A stretch of DNA of 40,370 nt from Candidatus Epulonipiscium sp. (GCA_012520595.1 JAAYNZ010000109.1:1-40370); one strand, 5' to 3'; numbered from the stretch's first letter, positions 8,765 through 19,188 are shown. Numbers and translations: made by a program. Notes: generated by a model from the letters alone, not told the origin.

Positions 8765-10222
8765 ATGAATAAACCAAATCTTTTATTAATTACAGTGGAT
8801 CAAATGAGAGGGGATTGTCTAGGAATGGAAGGTCGGTCCATCGTGGAAACCCCCCATTTGGACATGATGGCACAAGCAGGAGTTAGGTTTACCCATGCTT
8901 ATTCGGCAGTACCTAGTTGTATTGCTGCTCGAGCTGCTATTATGACCGGAATGTCACAAAAGGCCCATGGGCGGGTAGGGTATTTAGATGGAGTTGATTG
9001 GAACTATGAACATACGGTAGCAAGTACATTGGCGGAAAATGGATACCATACTTATTGTGTAGGGAAAATGCATGTTCATCCAGAAAGAAATCTATGTGGT
9101 TTTCACAATGTTGAGTTACATGATGGATATCTTCATTATCATAGAAATCACAATAAACCTGTTACGGAGTCAAGCCAGCATTGTGATGATTATTTAGTTT
9201 GGCTGCGGAATAAATTGGGACCCCAAGCGGATATTATTGATACGGGAATTGATTGTAATTCCTGGGTAGCAAGGCCTTGGGTTTATGAAGAATATCTTCA
9301 CCCTACTAATTGGGTTGTCAATCAATCCATTGATTTTTTACGAAGAAAAGATCCAACGAAACCTTTTTTTCTTATGATGTCTTTTGTTCGACCACATTCA
9401 CCGTTAGATCCACCTCAGGTATATTTCGATCAATATATTCATGAAGATATTCCTATGCCTCCTATTGGAGATTGGGTTGAAGAGGAAAACTTAGAGGACA
9501 AGGGGAAAAATGTAAACTGTATTCAAGGGCTGATTTCTCCTAAAGCTTTAAAAAGAGCTCGAGCGGCTTATTATGGAAGCATTACTCATATCGATCACCA
9601 AATAGGAAGGTTTTTAAAAGCAATGCATGAATATGGGCATTTGAAAGATACGGTTATTGTTTTTACATCGGATCATGGAGACCTTTTGGGGGATCATCAT
9701 TTCTTTAGAAAAGCATTAGGCTATGAAGGAAGTTGTCGTGTTCCTTTTATTGTATATGATCCAGGGAATATGCTAAAAATACAAAAAGGTTTAGAAGCTG
9801 AAGAAGTAGTAGAATTAAGAGATATTATGCCTACTCTTTTAGAAATAGCTGGAATTCCTATACCGCCTACAGTAGAAGGTAAAAGCACGGTTCCAATTTT
9901 ACAAGGGAAAAAAGATGTTCCATGGAGAGATTATATTCATGGGGAACATAGCTTTGGTCCTTTGTCGAACCACTACATTACCAACGGGAAGGAAAAATAT
10001 ATTTGGTATTCTCAAACAGGAGAAGAACAGTATTTTGATTTGGTAATTGATTCAGAAGAAAAAAGGAATCTTATTGAAGATCCCTCTTATGAAGCACCAA
10101 TTAAGTTATTGCGTCAGTACTTAATAAAAGAGTTAGAAGGTAGAGAAGAAGGATATACAGATGGGGAAAAATTAATCATAGGGCAACAACCTGTGGATGT
10201 ATTATCACACGTAATGAGATAA
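8765..10222 (+). CDS. Sulfatase family protein (type I sulfatase)
   Basis: N-terminal [13 protein letters not shown] metal site; [13 protein letters not shown] contains the CxAxR formylglycine motif; [12 protein letters not shown]. Confidence 0.9.
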   Translation: MNKPNLLLITVDQMRGDCLGMEGRSIVETPHLDMMAQAGVRFTHAYSAVPSCIAARAAIMTGMSQKAHGRVGYLDGVDWNYEHTVASTLAENGYHTYCVGKMHVHPERNLCGFHNVELHDGYLHYHRNHNKPVTESSQHCDDYLVWLRNKLGPQADIIDTGIDCNSWVARPWVYEEYLHPTNWVVNQSIDFLRRKDPTKPFFLMMSFVRPHSPLDPPQVYFDQYIHEDIPMPPIGDWVEEENLEDKGKNVNCIQGLISPKALKRARAAYYGSITHIDHQIGRFLKAMHEYGHLKDTVIVFTSDHGDLLGDHHFFRKALGYEGSCRVPFIVYDPGNMLKIQKGLEAEEVVELRDIMPTLLEIAGIPIPPTVEGKSTVPILQGKKDVPWRDYIHGEHSFGPLSNHYITNGKEKYIWYSQTGEEQYFDLVIDSEEKRNLIEDPSYEAPIKLLRQYLIKELEGREEGYTDGEKLIIGQQPVDVLSHVMR

Positions 10223-10320
10223 TAAAGAATAACAGGGGATATCTATAAGGACAATCATACTTTGTAATTTTTTTTTCGTATGTATATGGTAAGATTAATT
10301 TTTACTAGGAGGCCATAAAC

Positions 10321-12192
10321 ATGTACAAGAAGATAGGTATTATTAGCGCTATGATTTTAATAAAACTAATGATCTTTCATCAATATATTGGTGTAGAACA
10401 ACAATTTTGGATTTTAACATTAAAAAATTTCTGTTTGATATTGGCCCTATATAGTTTTATTTTTTTAGTAAAAGAAGAACGTAGAAAAAGAACCTTCTAT
10501 ATTGTCCATTTTTTATTTTCCATGTTGTTATTTGTTGATGCGATTTATTATAGTAATTTTTTCACCCTTGTTCCTGTATATAGCGTTTATCAAATTGGGC
10601 AGATTGGAACAGTTTCAGATAGTGTATGGTATTATTTAAAGCCTAAGTATCTTTTGTTTTTTGTAGATTTTTTTATTTTATTTTTTTATGAACGACATTC
10701 CATTGGCGATGAGGAGTTTAAGGTAATAAAAATAACAAAAAAATGGAGAAAAGTAGTGGCTTTATTTTCTCTTACTTTTATTATAGGGATTATGGGGATA
10801 AGTCAACGAATTGTTGGTGAATCACAAGGCCTTTATACACCTTATAACTTAGGAGTTCTTAGCTATCATATGTATGATGTGGCAAAATTTGTATCCAAAC
10901 CAGATGTAAAACCACAAAAGGTAGAAAAAGTCATCGAAGACATAACGCCTACCCAACCTCAATTAAAAGGATTTGGTCTTGGCTTAAATAAAAATGTTAT
11001 TGTAATTCAGGCTGAATCTTTACAAGGTTTTGTTTTAGACAAAACCATTGAAGAACAAGAAATTACACCTTTTTTAAATCGCTTACTACGGGATGACACC
11101 TTATATTTTAGTCGATATTATGAACAAGTAGGCTGGGGAAATACTTCAGATGCAGAATTTATTTCAAATAATGGTTTATACCCATCTTCTGGATTGTATA
11201 GTTACAAGGAATATGAAGGGAATACTTTCAAAACCCTTCCACTTCTCTTAAAAGAAAAAGGGTATGAAACCATGGTTTTTCATGGGAATGAACCAGATTT
11301 TTGGAATCGAAAAACCATCTATCCCAAACAAGGATTTGATCAGTTTATTAGTTTGAATGAATTAGAAGCAGACGAAATGATGGGGGTAGGGTTAAGTGAT
11401 AGCTCCTTGTTTCGTCAAGCTATTCCTATTCTAAAGAAACAAAATACTCCTTTTTATAGTTTTTTTGTTACTTTAACTTCTCATCATCCTTTTGTAATGG
11501 ATAAAAAATACTGTAAGTTAACGTTACCTCAAGAATATGAAGGTACTATTTTAGGGGACTACATCCAAAGTGTTCACTATTTTGATCATGCACTAGAAGG
11601 TTTTATAAAGGATTTAAAAGAAAACGGTTTATATGAAGATACGGTGATTATTCTTTATGGAGATCATAAAGCCTTTCGTGTAGAAGATGAAGAACATAAA
11701 GAATTACTTTCCCATTTTCTAGGTAAGCCTTATGAAGAAGATGAAATGTATCGTATTCCTTTGTTTGTTCATATGCCAGGTCAATCCATCCAAGAAGAAA
11801 TTCATTGTGTTGGGGGACAAGTGGATTTTTTACCCACAATTGCTAATTTGTTAGGACTTTCTCTCCCTCCCTATCGATTTTTAGGAAAAGATTTATTAAA
11901 TGAAGAAAAAGGTTTTGCTGTTTTACAACCTCATACAGGGCGAGGTAGTTTTATTGATGATGAAAAAATCTTTATTTTAGGAAAAGATGGGCGTTTTGAA
12001 AATAGTAAAGCATGGAATTTGAAAACAGGAAAACCTGTTCCGCTAGAAGAATGTAGAGAAGGATATGATAGAGCTGTAGCAGAGGTAACCACATCTGAAT
12101 ATATTTTAGAATATGATTTAGTGCCAGCTGTATGGGAAGAAGGATTAAAAGAGATTTTTATGCACCAAAAAATTCATGAAGTCATGGAATAA
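10321..12192 (+). CDS. LtaS-family polyglycerolphosphate transferase / membrane sulfatase-fold protein
   Basis: N-terminal TM bundle, VIVIQAESLQGF, GWGNTSDAEF (catalytic Thr region), VILYGDHKAF. Confidence 0.88.
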   Translation: MYKKIGIISAMILIKLMIFHQYIGVEQQFWILTLKNFCLILALYSFIFLVKEERRKRTFYIVHFLFSMLLFVDAIYYSNFFTLVPVYSVYQIGQIGTVSDSVWYYLKPKYLLFFVDFFILFFYERHSIGDEEFKVIKITKKWRKVVALFSLTFIIGIMGISQRIVGESQGLYTPYNLGVLSYHMYDVAKFVSKPDVKPQKVEKVIEDITPTQPQLKGFGLGLNKNVIVIQAESLQGFVLDKTIEEQEITPFLNRLLRDDTLYFSRYYEQVGWGNTSDAEFISNNGLYPSSGLYSYKEYEGNTFKTLPLLLKEKGYETMVFHGNEPDFWNRKTIYPKQGFDQFISLNELEADEMMGVGLSDSSLFRQAIPILKKQNTPFYSFFVTLTSHHPFVMDKKYCKLTLPQEYEGTILGDYIQSVHYFDHALEGFIKDLKENGLYEDTVIILYGDHKAFRVEDEEHKELLSHFLGKPYEEDEMYRIPLFVHMPGQSIQEEIHCVGGQVDFLPTIANLLGLSLPPYRFLGKDLLNEEKGFAVLQPHTGRGSFIDDEKIFILGKDGRFENSKAWNLKTGKPVPLEECREGYDRAVAEVTTSEYILEYDLVPAVWEEGLKEIFMHQKIHEVME

Positions 12193-12330
12193 AAAAGAGG
12201 ACCCATTTGATGGATTATCATTAATACGATTAGGAAAATTTAATCCATCATAAGCATAAAAGTAATCATAATGCATAATAATAGTAAAGAGTGTACCATG
12301 CCTATAATAGGTATTAGAACCTCTTTTTTT
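12191..12330 (+). other. Structured intergenic region (long-range outer stem with inner hairpins, terminal U tract)
   Basis: AAAAAAGAGG (12191-12200) pairs with CCTCTTTTTT (12320-12329); inside, TGATGGATTA (12208-12217) / TAATCCATCA (12241-12250) and CCTA-TAA-TAGG (12301-12311). Confidence 0.5.
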
Positions 12331-12367
12331 GTGTATATGGATACAAAGCTATGATGAAAGGAAATCG

Positions 12368-14518
12368 ATGTTAATGAGAAGAAAAGAAGGTTTTCAGATT
12401 CGGGATGGAAGACCGGAGCTCGGAGCCACTGTGGATCCAGGCGGTACTAATTTTGCTATTTTTTCTCGCCATGCAACACAAGTTATTTTAGAGTTTTATG
12501 AAAATTTTTACGACATTGTTCCTATGTTTCAATATCACTTAGATCCCAAATACAATAAAACAGGAGATGTGTGGCATATTTATGTAGAGGGAATCGGACA
12601 TGGCACTTTTTATGGTTGGCGGGTAGATGGACCTTATGAACCTGAAAATGGACATCGTTTTAATGTTCATAAATTATTGATGGATCCGTATGCAAAGGCT
12701 ATTTCAGGAACCCATGATTTTTCAAATGAACGAATGTATGGTTATGATAAATTCAATAAAGCAGATAAAGATTTAAGTTTTAGTGTGTTGGATTCTGCCC
12801 AAGTTACTTGTAAAAGCATTGTGATCGATACAGAAAAATATGATTGGGAAGGGGATGTAAGACCTAAGATCCCTATGGAGGATACCATTATTTATGAAAT
12901 GCATGTACGGCTTTTTACTCAGCATTCTAGTTCCAATGTAAAACAAAGGGGAACTTTTCAGGGAATTTTAGAAAAAATCCATCACTTAAAAGAATTAGGA
13001 ATTACTTCTGTAGAGTTATTGCCTATTTTTGAGTTTAATATGAATTCCATTGAAAATACAAATCCTCAAACAGGGGAAAAGTTAAGGGATATATGGGGCT
13101 ATAATCCTATTGGCTTTTTTGCTGTGACAGGTAATTATAGTCCTGCTATTCAATTGGGAGAACAAGTCTTTGATTTTAAAGATTTTGTAAAAACCATGCA
13201 TAAAGAAGGGTTAGAAGTTATTTTAGACGTGGTTTACAACCATTCAGGAGAAGGAAATCATCTAGGTCCTACCATCTCCTTTCGCGGCATTGACAATTCT
13301 ATTTATTATCTCTTAGAGCCTTATAAACGATATTATGCTAACTATTCTGGTACAGGAAATACCATTAACTCCAATCATCCGGTAGTAAAGCAAATGATTT
13401 TAGATAGTTTACGATACTGGGTTACAGAAATGCATGTGGATGGCTTTCGATTTGATTTAGCAGCTATTTTAGGAAGAGATGATAAAGGTCAGTGGATTGG
13501 GGATTTGTCTCTTTTAAAAGACATTGCAGAGGATCCTATTTTAGCAGGGACAAAATTAATCGCTGAAGGCTGGGATGCAGCAGGAGGATACTATTTGGGA
13601 GAATTTCCTTTCGGCTGGTGTGAATGGAATGGGAAGTACAGAGACACCATACGTCGATTTATTCGAGGAGATTATGGCATGGTTTCTGATTTGGCTACTC
13701 GTTTAATCGGTAGTCCTGATCTTTTTGGTAAGAGTGGGCGTAGACCTTATCACAGCATCAATTTTGTTACAGCCCATGATGGGTTTACTTTGTGGGATCT
13801 AGTATCTTATAATACAAAACATAATTGGATGAATGGAGAAGGAAATCGAGATGGAACGGATGCTAATTATAGTTACAATCATGGAGTAGAAGGAAATACA
13901 GAAAGACAGGATGTATTACATCTTCGAAAGCGTCAAGTAAAAAATATGATGGCTATTTTAATGGTTTCTCAAGGTATTCCAATGATTCTTATGGGAGATG
14001 AATTTGGGAGAACTCAACAAGGAAATAACAACGCGTATTGTCACGATAATGAAATTAGTTGGGTGGATTGGACATACAAGGAAAAGCATAAAGATATTTT
14101 TACCTTTTGTTGCAAAATGATTGATTTTCGAAAAAAACATTCCTGTTTAAAGAGAGAACATTTCTTTTCAGATGGAAATCCGCAGCAAGCGGATATTACT
14201 TGGCATGGTGTTCGTCCTTATAAGCCTGATTGGAATTATTACTCCCAAAGTCTTGCCTTTATGATTCGAGGGCAAGGTCTTTTGGAAGATCCAGAGGATA
14301 AGGATTGTGATATTTATGTAATTTTAAATAGTTATATAGAACCCTTAGTATTTGAATTACCTAAGTTAAAAAATAAACGATGGTTTCGGGTAGTTGATAC
14401 TTTTTTTGATAGTCCTTATGATTTTTTAATGGAGCCCCAATCTGTTAGCTGGGAGTATCAAGTTCAAGAAAAAAGCGTTGCTATCTTTATATCAAGAGAA
14501 GAAAAGTTCCTTGCATGA
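12368..14518 (+). CDS. Glycogen debranching enzyme GlgX / pullulanase-type GH13 isoamylase
   Basis: N-terminal CBM48-like region (GATVDPGGTNFAIFSRHA), GH13 motifs DVVYNHSGEG, DGFRFDLAAILGRD, IAEGWDAAGGYYLG, NFVTAHDGFTLWDLVSYN. The track start at GTG 12329 is in the preceding hairpin; ATG 12368 follows GAAAGGAAA. Confidence 0.9.
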   Translation: MLMRRKEGFQIRDGRPELGATVDPGGTNFAIFSRHATQVILEFYENFYDIVPMFQYHLDPKYNKTGDVWHIYVEGIGHGTFYGWRVDGPYEPENGHRFNVHKLLMDPYAKAISGTHDFSNERMYGYDKFNKADKDLSFSVLDSAQVTCKSIVIDTEKYDWEGDVRPKIPMEDTIIYEMHVRLFTQHSSSNVKQRGTFQGILEKIHHLKELGITSVELLPIFEFNMNSIENTNPQTGEKLRDIWGYNPIGFFAVTGNYSPAIQLGEQVFDFKDFVKTMHKEGLEVILDVVYNHSGEGNHLGPTISFRGIDNSIYYLLEPYKRYYANYSGTGNTINSNHPVVKQMILDSLRYWVTEMHVDGFRFDLAAILGRDDKGQWIGDLSLLKDIAEDPILAGTKLIAEGWDAAGGYYLGEFPFGWCEWNGKYRDTIRRFIRGDYGMVSDLATRLIGSPDLFGKSGRRPYHSINFVTAHDGFTLWDLVSYNTKHNWMNGEGNRDGTDANYSYNHGVEGNTERQDVLHLRKRQVKNMMAILMVSQGIPMILMGDEFGRTQQGNNNAYCHDNEISWVDWTYKEKHKDIFTFCCKMIDFRKKHSCLKREHFFSDGNPQQADITWHGVRPYKPDWNYYSQSLAFMIRGQGLLEDPEDKDCDIYVILNSYIEPLVFELPKLKNKRWFRVVDTFFDSPYDFLMEPQSVSWEYQVQEKSVAIFISREEKFLA

Positions 14519-14534
14519 TGAAGGAACTTTTTTT
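14502..14534 (+). terminator. Rho-independent terminator overlapping the 3' end of the debranching enzyme CDS
   Basis: AAAAGTTCCTT-GCATGATG-AAGGAACTTTTTTT; left arm is coding. Confidence 0.9.
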
Positions 14535-14606
14535 GTAAAAAAGTTAATATTCTAAGTTGAATTTTTGTTAACAATGTTCAAAAAATAATACATAATAGAT
14601 TATTGT

Positions 14607-14635
14607 TTTACTTTTTAGATAAGTCTTGATATACT
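14607..14635 (+). promoter_or_regulatory. Candidate sigma-A promoter of hydrogenase operon
   Basis: TTTACT-N17-TATACT upstream of the first hyd gene. Confidence 0.45.
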
Positions 14636-14691
14636 TTCAATAAAGCACAGATTTTTATAATTGCTTGAGAAAATAAAGGAGGTAGAAATGT

Positions 14692-15180
14692 ATGTCTTCA
14701 TCCGTTGTATCCCAAACATTGGATCCATCAAAATGCAAGCAATTGGATCAGTTTATTGATCAATTGCCAAGCAAAAAGGGGGAATTGATTGCTGTATTGC
14801 ATAAGGCCCAAGAAATCTTTGGTTATCTGCCGAAAGAAGTACAACAGCACATTGCAAAACGTTTGGAAGTGCCAGTAGCAAAAGTCTATGGAGTCGTTAG
14901 TTTTTATTCCTTTTTTAGTATGGAACCGAAGGGCGAACATCCCATTTCCATTTGTATGGGAACGGCTTGTTATGTAAGGGGAGCAGAAAAAGTACTTAAT
15001 GAATTTAAAAAAGAATTAAATTTAGAAGTGGGTGAAACAACACCGGATGGGAAATTTTCGCTTTTATCCTTACGATGTGTAGGTGCTTGTGGTTTAGCTC
15101 CTGTTGTTATGGTTGGAGAAAAAGTATACGGACGTGTAACACCTGAGATGGTTAAGGATATTTTAAAAGAGTATCAATAA
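14692..15180 (+). CDS. hydC: NuoE/HydC-like 2Fe-2S subunit of NAD-linked [FeFe] hydrogenase
   Basis: Thioredoxin-like 2Fe-2S motif CMGTACYVRGA..RCVGACGLAPVVMV; first gene in an operon with NuoF-like and [FeFe]-hydrogenase genes. Confidence 0.88.
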   Translation: MSSSVVSQTLDPSKCKQLDQFIDQLPSKKGELIAVLHKAQEIFGYLPKEVQQHIAKRLEVPVAKVYGVVSFYSFFSMEPKGEHPISICMGTACYVRGAEKVLNEFKKELNLEVGETTPDGKFSLLSLRCVGACGLAPVVMVGEKVYGRVTPEMVKDILKEYQ

Positions 15181-15193
15181 AAGGGGGATCTGT

Positions 15194-15592
15194 ATGTCGA
15201 AAATAAAATCCTTTGAGGAATTAAAACAAATTCGTGAGCAAGTGTTAACTCGAATGGATATTCGAGAAAAAGGAGATCATATTGAAAAACTGGTAGAAGT
15301 ACGGGTAGCCATGGCTACTTGTGGGATCGCTGCAGGAGCAAGAAACGTTATGAATGCTTTTATCAATGAAATAGCAGATCAAGGTTTAGACAACGTTGTT
15401 GTGACCCAAACCGGGTGCATGGGATATTGTTATGCAGAGCCTACAGTAGAAGTACGTATACCAGGGAAAGAGCCCATTGTATTTGGTGAGGTAGACGAAA
15501 AGAAAGTACAAGCCATCATAGAAAAATATATTAAAAAGGGAGAATTATTAGACGGAATCATACCTGTTACCCATAAGGGGATTGAAGACTAA
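15194..15592 (+). CDS. Small (2Fe-2S) thioredoxin-like ferredoxin domain protein
   Basis: Cys pattern ATCGIAAGAR..TQTGCMGYCYAEPTVEV; in the hydrogenase operon. Confidence 0.8.
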   Translation: MSKIKSFEELKQIREQVLTRMDIREKGDHIEKLVEVRVAMATCGIAAGARNVMNAFINEIADQGLDNVVVTQTGCMGYCYAEPTVEVRIPGKEPIVFGEVDEKKVQAIIEKYIKKGELLDGIIPVTHKGIED

Positions 15593-15610
15593 GAACAGAG
15601 GAGGGTTTAT

Positions 15611-17404
15611 ATGTCCAACTATAAGATGCATGTGCTGGTTTGTGGAGGGACTGGTTGTATTTCAGCAGAGTCTGGTAAAATTGTAGAAAATTTAATTCAA
15701 TGCTTACAAGAACATCATATGGAAGAAGAAGTACAGGTTGTAAAAACAGGTTGTTTTGGTTTTTGCGAAAAGGGTCCCATTGTTAAGATTCTTCCTGACA
15801 ATACCTTTTATGTACAAGTGACACCGGATGATGCAAAAATCATAGTGGAAGAACACATTGTAAAGGGAAGAAAAGTTAAAAAATTATTATATAAAGATCC
15901 AGGTACCAAAGAAACCATTGAAGATTCAAAACACATGGATTTCTATAAAAAACAAATGAGGATTGCTCTTCGAAATTGTGGATTTATTGATCCTACCAAT
16001 ATTGATGAGTATATTGCTAGAGATGGATATCATGCATTGGGCATGGCATTAACAGAATGGACACCAGAACAGGTGATTGATGCAATTAAGAAATCGGGTC
16101 TTCGTGGACGAGGAGGAGGAGGTTTTCCAACAGGGTTAAAATGGGAATTTGCGAGGAAAAGTTCTTCAGACAAAAAATATGTTGTTTGTAATGCAGATGA
16201 AGGAGATCCAGGAGCTTTTATGGATCGATCCATCTTAGAAGGAGATCCCCATTCCATTATTGAAGCCATGGCCATCTGTGGGTATGCCATAGGAGCCGAT
16301 GAAGGAAAAGTGTATATTCGTGCAGAATACCCTTTGGCCATACAGCGATTAAAAAAAGCAATGAAAGATGCAGAAGAGTATGGATTGTTAGGGAATCATA
16401 TTTTAGGAACCGATTTTCATTTTCATATTGAAATTAAATATGGAGCAGGTGCTTTTGTTTGTGGAGAGGAAACCGCTCTGATTCATTCCATGGAAGGAGA
16501 ACGGGGAGAGCCTACAACCAAACCACCTTTTCCAGCAGAATCAGGGTATTGGGGAAAACCTACAAACGTAAACAATGTAGAGACATTTGCCAATATTCCT
16601 ATTATTCTTTTAAAAGGAGCCGACTGGTTTAAGAAGATTGGAACAGAAAAATCTCCGGGTACGAAGGTCTTTGCCTTAGCAGGAAAAGTAAACAATGTAG
16701 GTCTTATTGAGGTTCCTATGGGAATTACCTTGCGAGAAGTAATTTTTGATATTGGTGGAGGTATTAAAGATGGGAAGAAATTTAAGGCTGTTCAAACGGG
16801 AGGTCCTTCCGGTGGCTGTTTAACAGAAAAGGATTTGGATACCCCTATTGACTTTGATACTTTATTAACCAAAGGATCTATGATGGGATCTGGGGGTATG
16901 ATCGTTATGGATGAAGATGATTGTATGCCTAGCGTTGCTAAGTTTTATTTGGAGTTTACTGAAGAAGAGTCCTGTGGAAAATGCACTCCTTGTCGTGTGG
17001 GAACAAAACGTTTATCTGAAGTCTTGAAAAAAATCACGGCAGGACAAGGGACCATGGAGCATTTACAAGAATTAAAAAGATTGAGTGTAGTCATTCAAGA
17101 AACAGCCCTATGTGGTTTAGGACAAACAGCTCCTAATCCTATTTTATCAACGTTAAATAACTTTGAAGAAGAATACATTGCCCACGTAAGAGATAAACAA
17201 TGCCCAGCAGGACAATGTACAGCCTTATTAAAATATATCATTAATGAAGAAAAATGTATCGGGTGTACCGTTTGTGCAAGGGTTTGTCCTGTAAATGCCA
17301 TTACGGGAGAAAGGAAAAAACCCCATGTGATTGACCAAGCTACTTGTATAAAATGTGGAGCCTGTTATGATCGATGCCCCACCCATGCAATTGAAAAGAG
17401 ATAA
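15611..17404 (+). CDS. hydB: NuoF/HydB-like NADH-binding flavoprotein subunit of electron-bifurcating hydrogenase
   Basis: N-terminal 2Fe-2S domain, FMN/NADH motif (GRGGGGFPTGLKWEFAR), ESCGKCTPCRVG, C-terminal 2x[4Fe-4S] ferredoxin (CIGCTVCARVCP, CIKCGACYDRCP). Confidence 0.93.
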   Translation: MSNYKMHVLVCGGTGCISAESGKIVENLIQCLQEHHMEEEVQVVKTGCFGFCEKGPIVKILPDNTFYVQVTPDDAKIIVEEHIVKGRKVKKLLYKDPGTKETIEDSKHMDFYKKQMRIALRNCGFIDPTNIDEYIARDGYHALGMALTEWTPEQVIDAIKKSGLRGRGGGGFPTGLKWEFARKSSSDKKYVVCNADEGDPGAFMDRSILEGDPHSIIEAMAICGYAIGADEGKVYIRAEYPLAIQRLKKAMKDAEEYGLLGNHILGTDFHFHIEIKYGAGAFVCGEETALIHSMEGERGEPTTKPPFPAESGYWGKPTNVNNVETFANIPIILLKGADWFKKIGTEKSPGTKVFALAGKVNNVGLIEVPMGITLREVIFDIGGGIKDGKKFKAVQTGGPSGGCLTEKDLDTPIDFDTLLTKGSMMGSGGMIVMDEDDCMPSVAKFYLEFTEEESCGKCTPCRVGTKRLSEVLKKITAGQGTMEHLQELKRLSVVIQETALCGLGQTAPNPILSTLNNFEEEYIAHVRDKQCPAGQCTALLKYIINEEKCIGCTVCARVCPVNAITGERKKPHVIDQATCIKCGACYDRCPTHAIEKR

Positions 17405-17419
17405 AAAGGAGTGTATAAG

Positions 17420-19183
17420 ATGCCAAATATTACATTAACCATCGATGGAAAAAGAGTAGAAGTTCCTAAGGGAACGACTATTTTAGAAGCAGCCAAAAAG
17501 ATTGGGCTTTTTATCCCAACTTTGTGTCATTTGGATTTACATGATATAAAAATGGTTAATCAAACCGCTTCTTGTCGAATTTGTGTGGTGGAGATTGAAG
17601 GGAATCGCAGGCTAATGCCAGCTTGTGCAACACCAGTACAAGAAGGAATGAAGGTTCGAACCAATAGTGTACGAGTATTAAATGCAAGAAAGACGGTAAT
17701 GGAATTAATCTTATCGGATCATCCCAAAGATTGTTTAATTTGTTCTAAGTCTGGGGAGTGTGAGCTTCAAGATTTAGCCGAAATCCTTGGAATACGCGAA
17801 GTTCGTATTACAGGTAGAAGCCAATCCGTTTATAAAAAAGACTACTCTCCTTCCATTATCCGAAACATGGATAAATGCATTATGTGCCGACGATGTGAAA
17901 CCATGTGTAACGATGTACAAACGGTAGGAGCCCTTTCGGGAATCAATCGTGGTTTTGATGCTGTTGTTGCTACTGCATTTGAAGTCCCTTTAGAGGAATC
18001 TGTATGTACTCATTGCGGACAATGTGTAGCCGTTTGCCCCGTAGGAGCGTTAGCAGAAAAAGATAATGTATGGGCTGTAGTAGAAGCTTTAGCAGACCCT
18101 GATAAGGTTGTTGTTGTTCAAACGGCTCCTGCAGTACGTGTTGCCTTAGGAGAAGAATTTGGTTATGAACCAGGAACCATTGTAACAGGAAAGATGGTGG
18201 CAGCGCTCCGTAGATTGGGATTTGATTATGTATTTGATACGGATTTTGCAGCAGATTTAACCATTATGGAAGAAGCATCTGAAGTATTAGATCGGCTTCA
18301 GCGATATTTATCAGGGGATACGACAGTACCTCTTCCGATTTTAACCTCTTGCTGCCCTGCTTGGGTCAATTTTATTGAGAGTCAATTTCCAGAGCTTTTA
18401 GATATTCCTTCTAGTGCCAAGTCACCGCAACAAATGTTTGGTTCCATTGCCAAATCCTATTATGCAGAAAAGCTAGGGATTCCAAGAGAAAAGATGGTGG
18501 TTATTTCAGTCATGCCCTGTTTAGCCAAAAAACAAGAAGCTTCTAGAGAAGAATTTCAAGTAGACGGTAATCCAGATGTAGATCTTTCTATCTCTACACG
18601 AGAGTTGGCTCATTTAATTAAACAAGCAAATTTAGATTTGCGAGAATTACAAGAAGAAGAATTTGATTACCCATTAGGTATGTCTACAGGAGCTGGGGTT
18701 ATTTTTGGAACTACAGGAGGAGTTATTGAAGCTGCTACCAGGACGGCCTATGAATGGTTAACAGGTAGAGAATTAGAAACCATTGACTTTGAGCAGTTGC
18801 GAGGGATGGATGGAATTCGAGTAGCAACAGTGCCGATTGATGATTTTGAGTTGAATATTGGAATCGCTCATGGCTTAGGAAATGCAAGAGCTTTATTGGA
18901 AGAAATTGAAGCAGGAAATCCTAGAAACCTTCATGCCATTGAAATTATGGCTTGTCCCGGTGGTTGTATTGGCGGTGGAGGGCAACCCTATCATCATGGA
19001 AATATTGAAATATTAAAAAAACGAGCCGCTGCTATTTATAAAGAAGATCGTAATAAACCCATTCGTAAGTCTCATGAGAATCCTGCTATTCAAGAGTTAT
19101 ATGAAACTTATTTAGGAAAGCCTATGGGAGAAAAAGCCCATGCATTGCTTCATACAACCTACTCTGAAAAACAAAAAGTATAA
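17420..19183 (+). CDS. hydA: [FeFe] hydrogenase catalytic subunit (HydA-like, group A)
   Basis: N-terminal 2Fe-2S and ferredoxin clusters; H-cluster motifs TSCCPAW, MPCLAKKQE, EIMACPGGCIGGGGQP. Start moved to ATG 17420 after AAAAAGGAG. Confidence 0.95.
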   Translation: MPNITLTIDGKRVEVPKGTTILEAAKKIGLFIPTLCHLDLHDIKMVNQTASCRICVVEIEGNRRLMPACATPVQEGMKVRTNSVRVLNARKTVMELILSDHPKDCLICSKSGECELQDLAEILGIREVRITGRSQSVYKKDYSPSIIRNMDKCIMCRRCETMCNDVQTVGALSGINRGFDAVVATAFEVPLEESVCTHCGQCVAVCPVGALAEKDNVWAVVEALADPDKVVVVQTAPAVRVALGEEFGYEPGTIVTGKMVAALRRLGFDYVFDTDFAADLTIMEEASEVLDRLQRYLSGDTTVPLPILTSCCPAWVNFIESQFPELLDIPSSAKSPQQMFGSIAKSYYAEKLGIPREKMVVISVMPCLAKKQEASREEFQVDGNPDVDLSISTRELAHLIKQANLDLRELQEEEFDYPLGMSTGAGVIFGTTGGVIEAATRTAYEWLTGRELETIDFEQLRGMDGIRVATVPIDDFELNIGIAHGLGNARALLEEIEAGNPRNLHAIEIMACPGGCIGGGGQPYHHGNIEILKKRAAAIYKEDRNKPIRKSHENPAIQELYETYLGKPMGEKAHALLHTTYSEKQKV

Positions 19184-19188
19184 AAGAT

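Noticed and set aside
16030-16341. Antisense ORF (103 aa), also 16483-16695 and 17095-17301
   Set aside because: Shadows of conserved hydB coding sequence.
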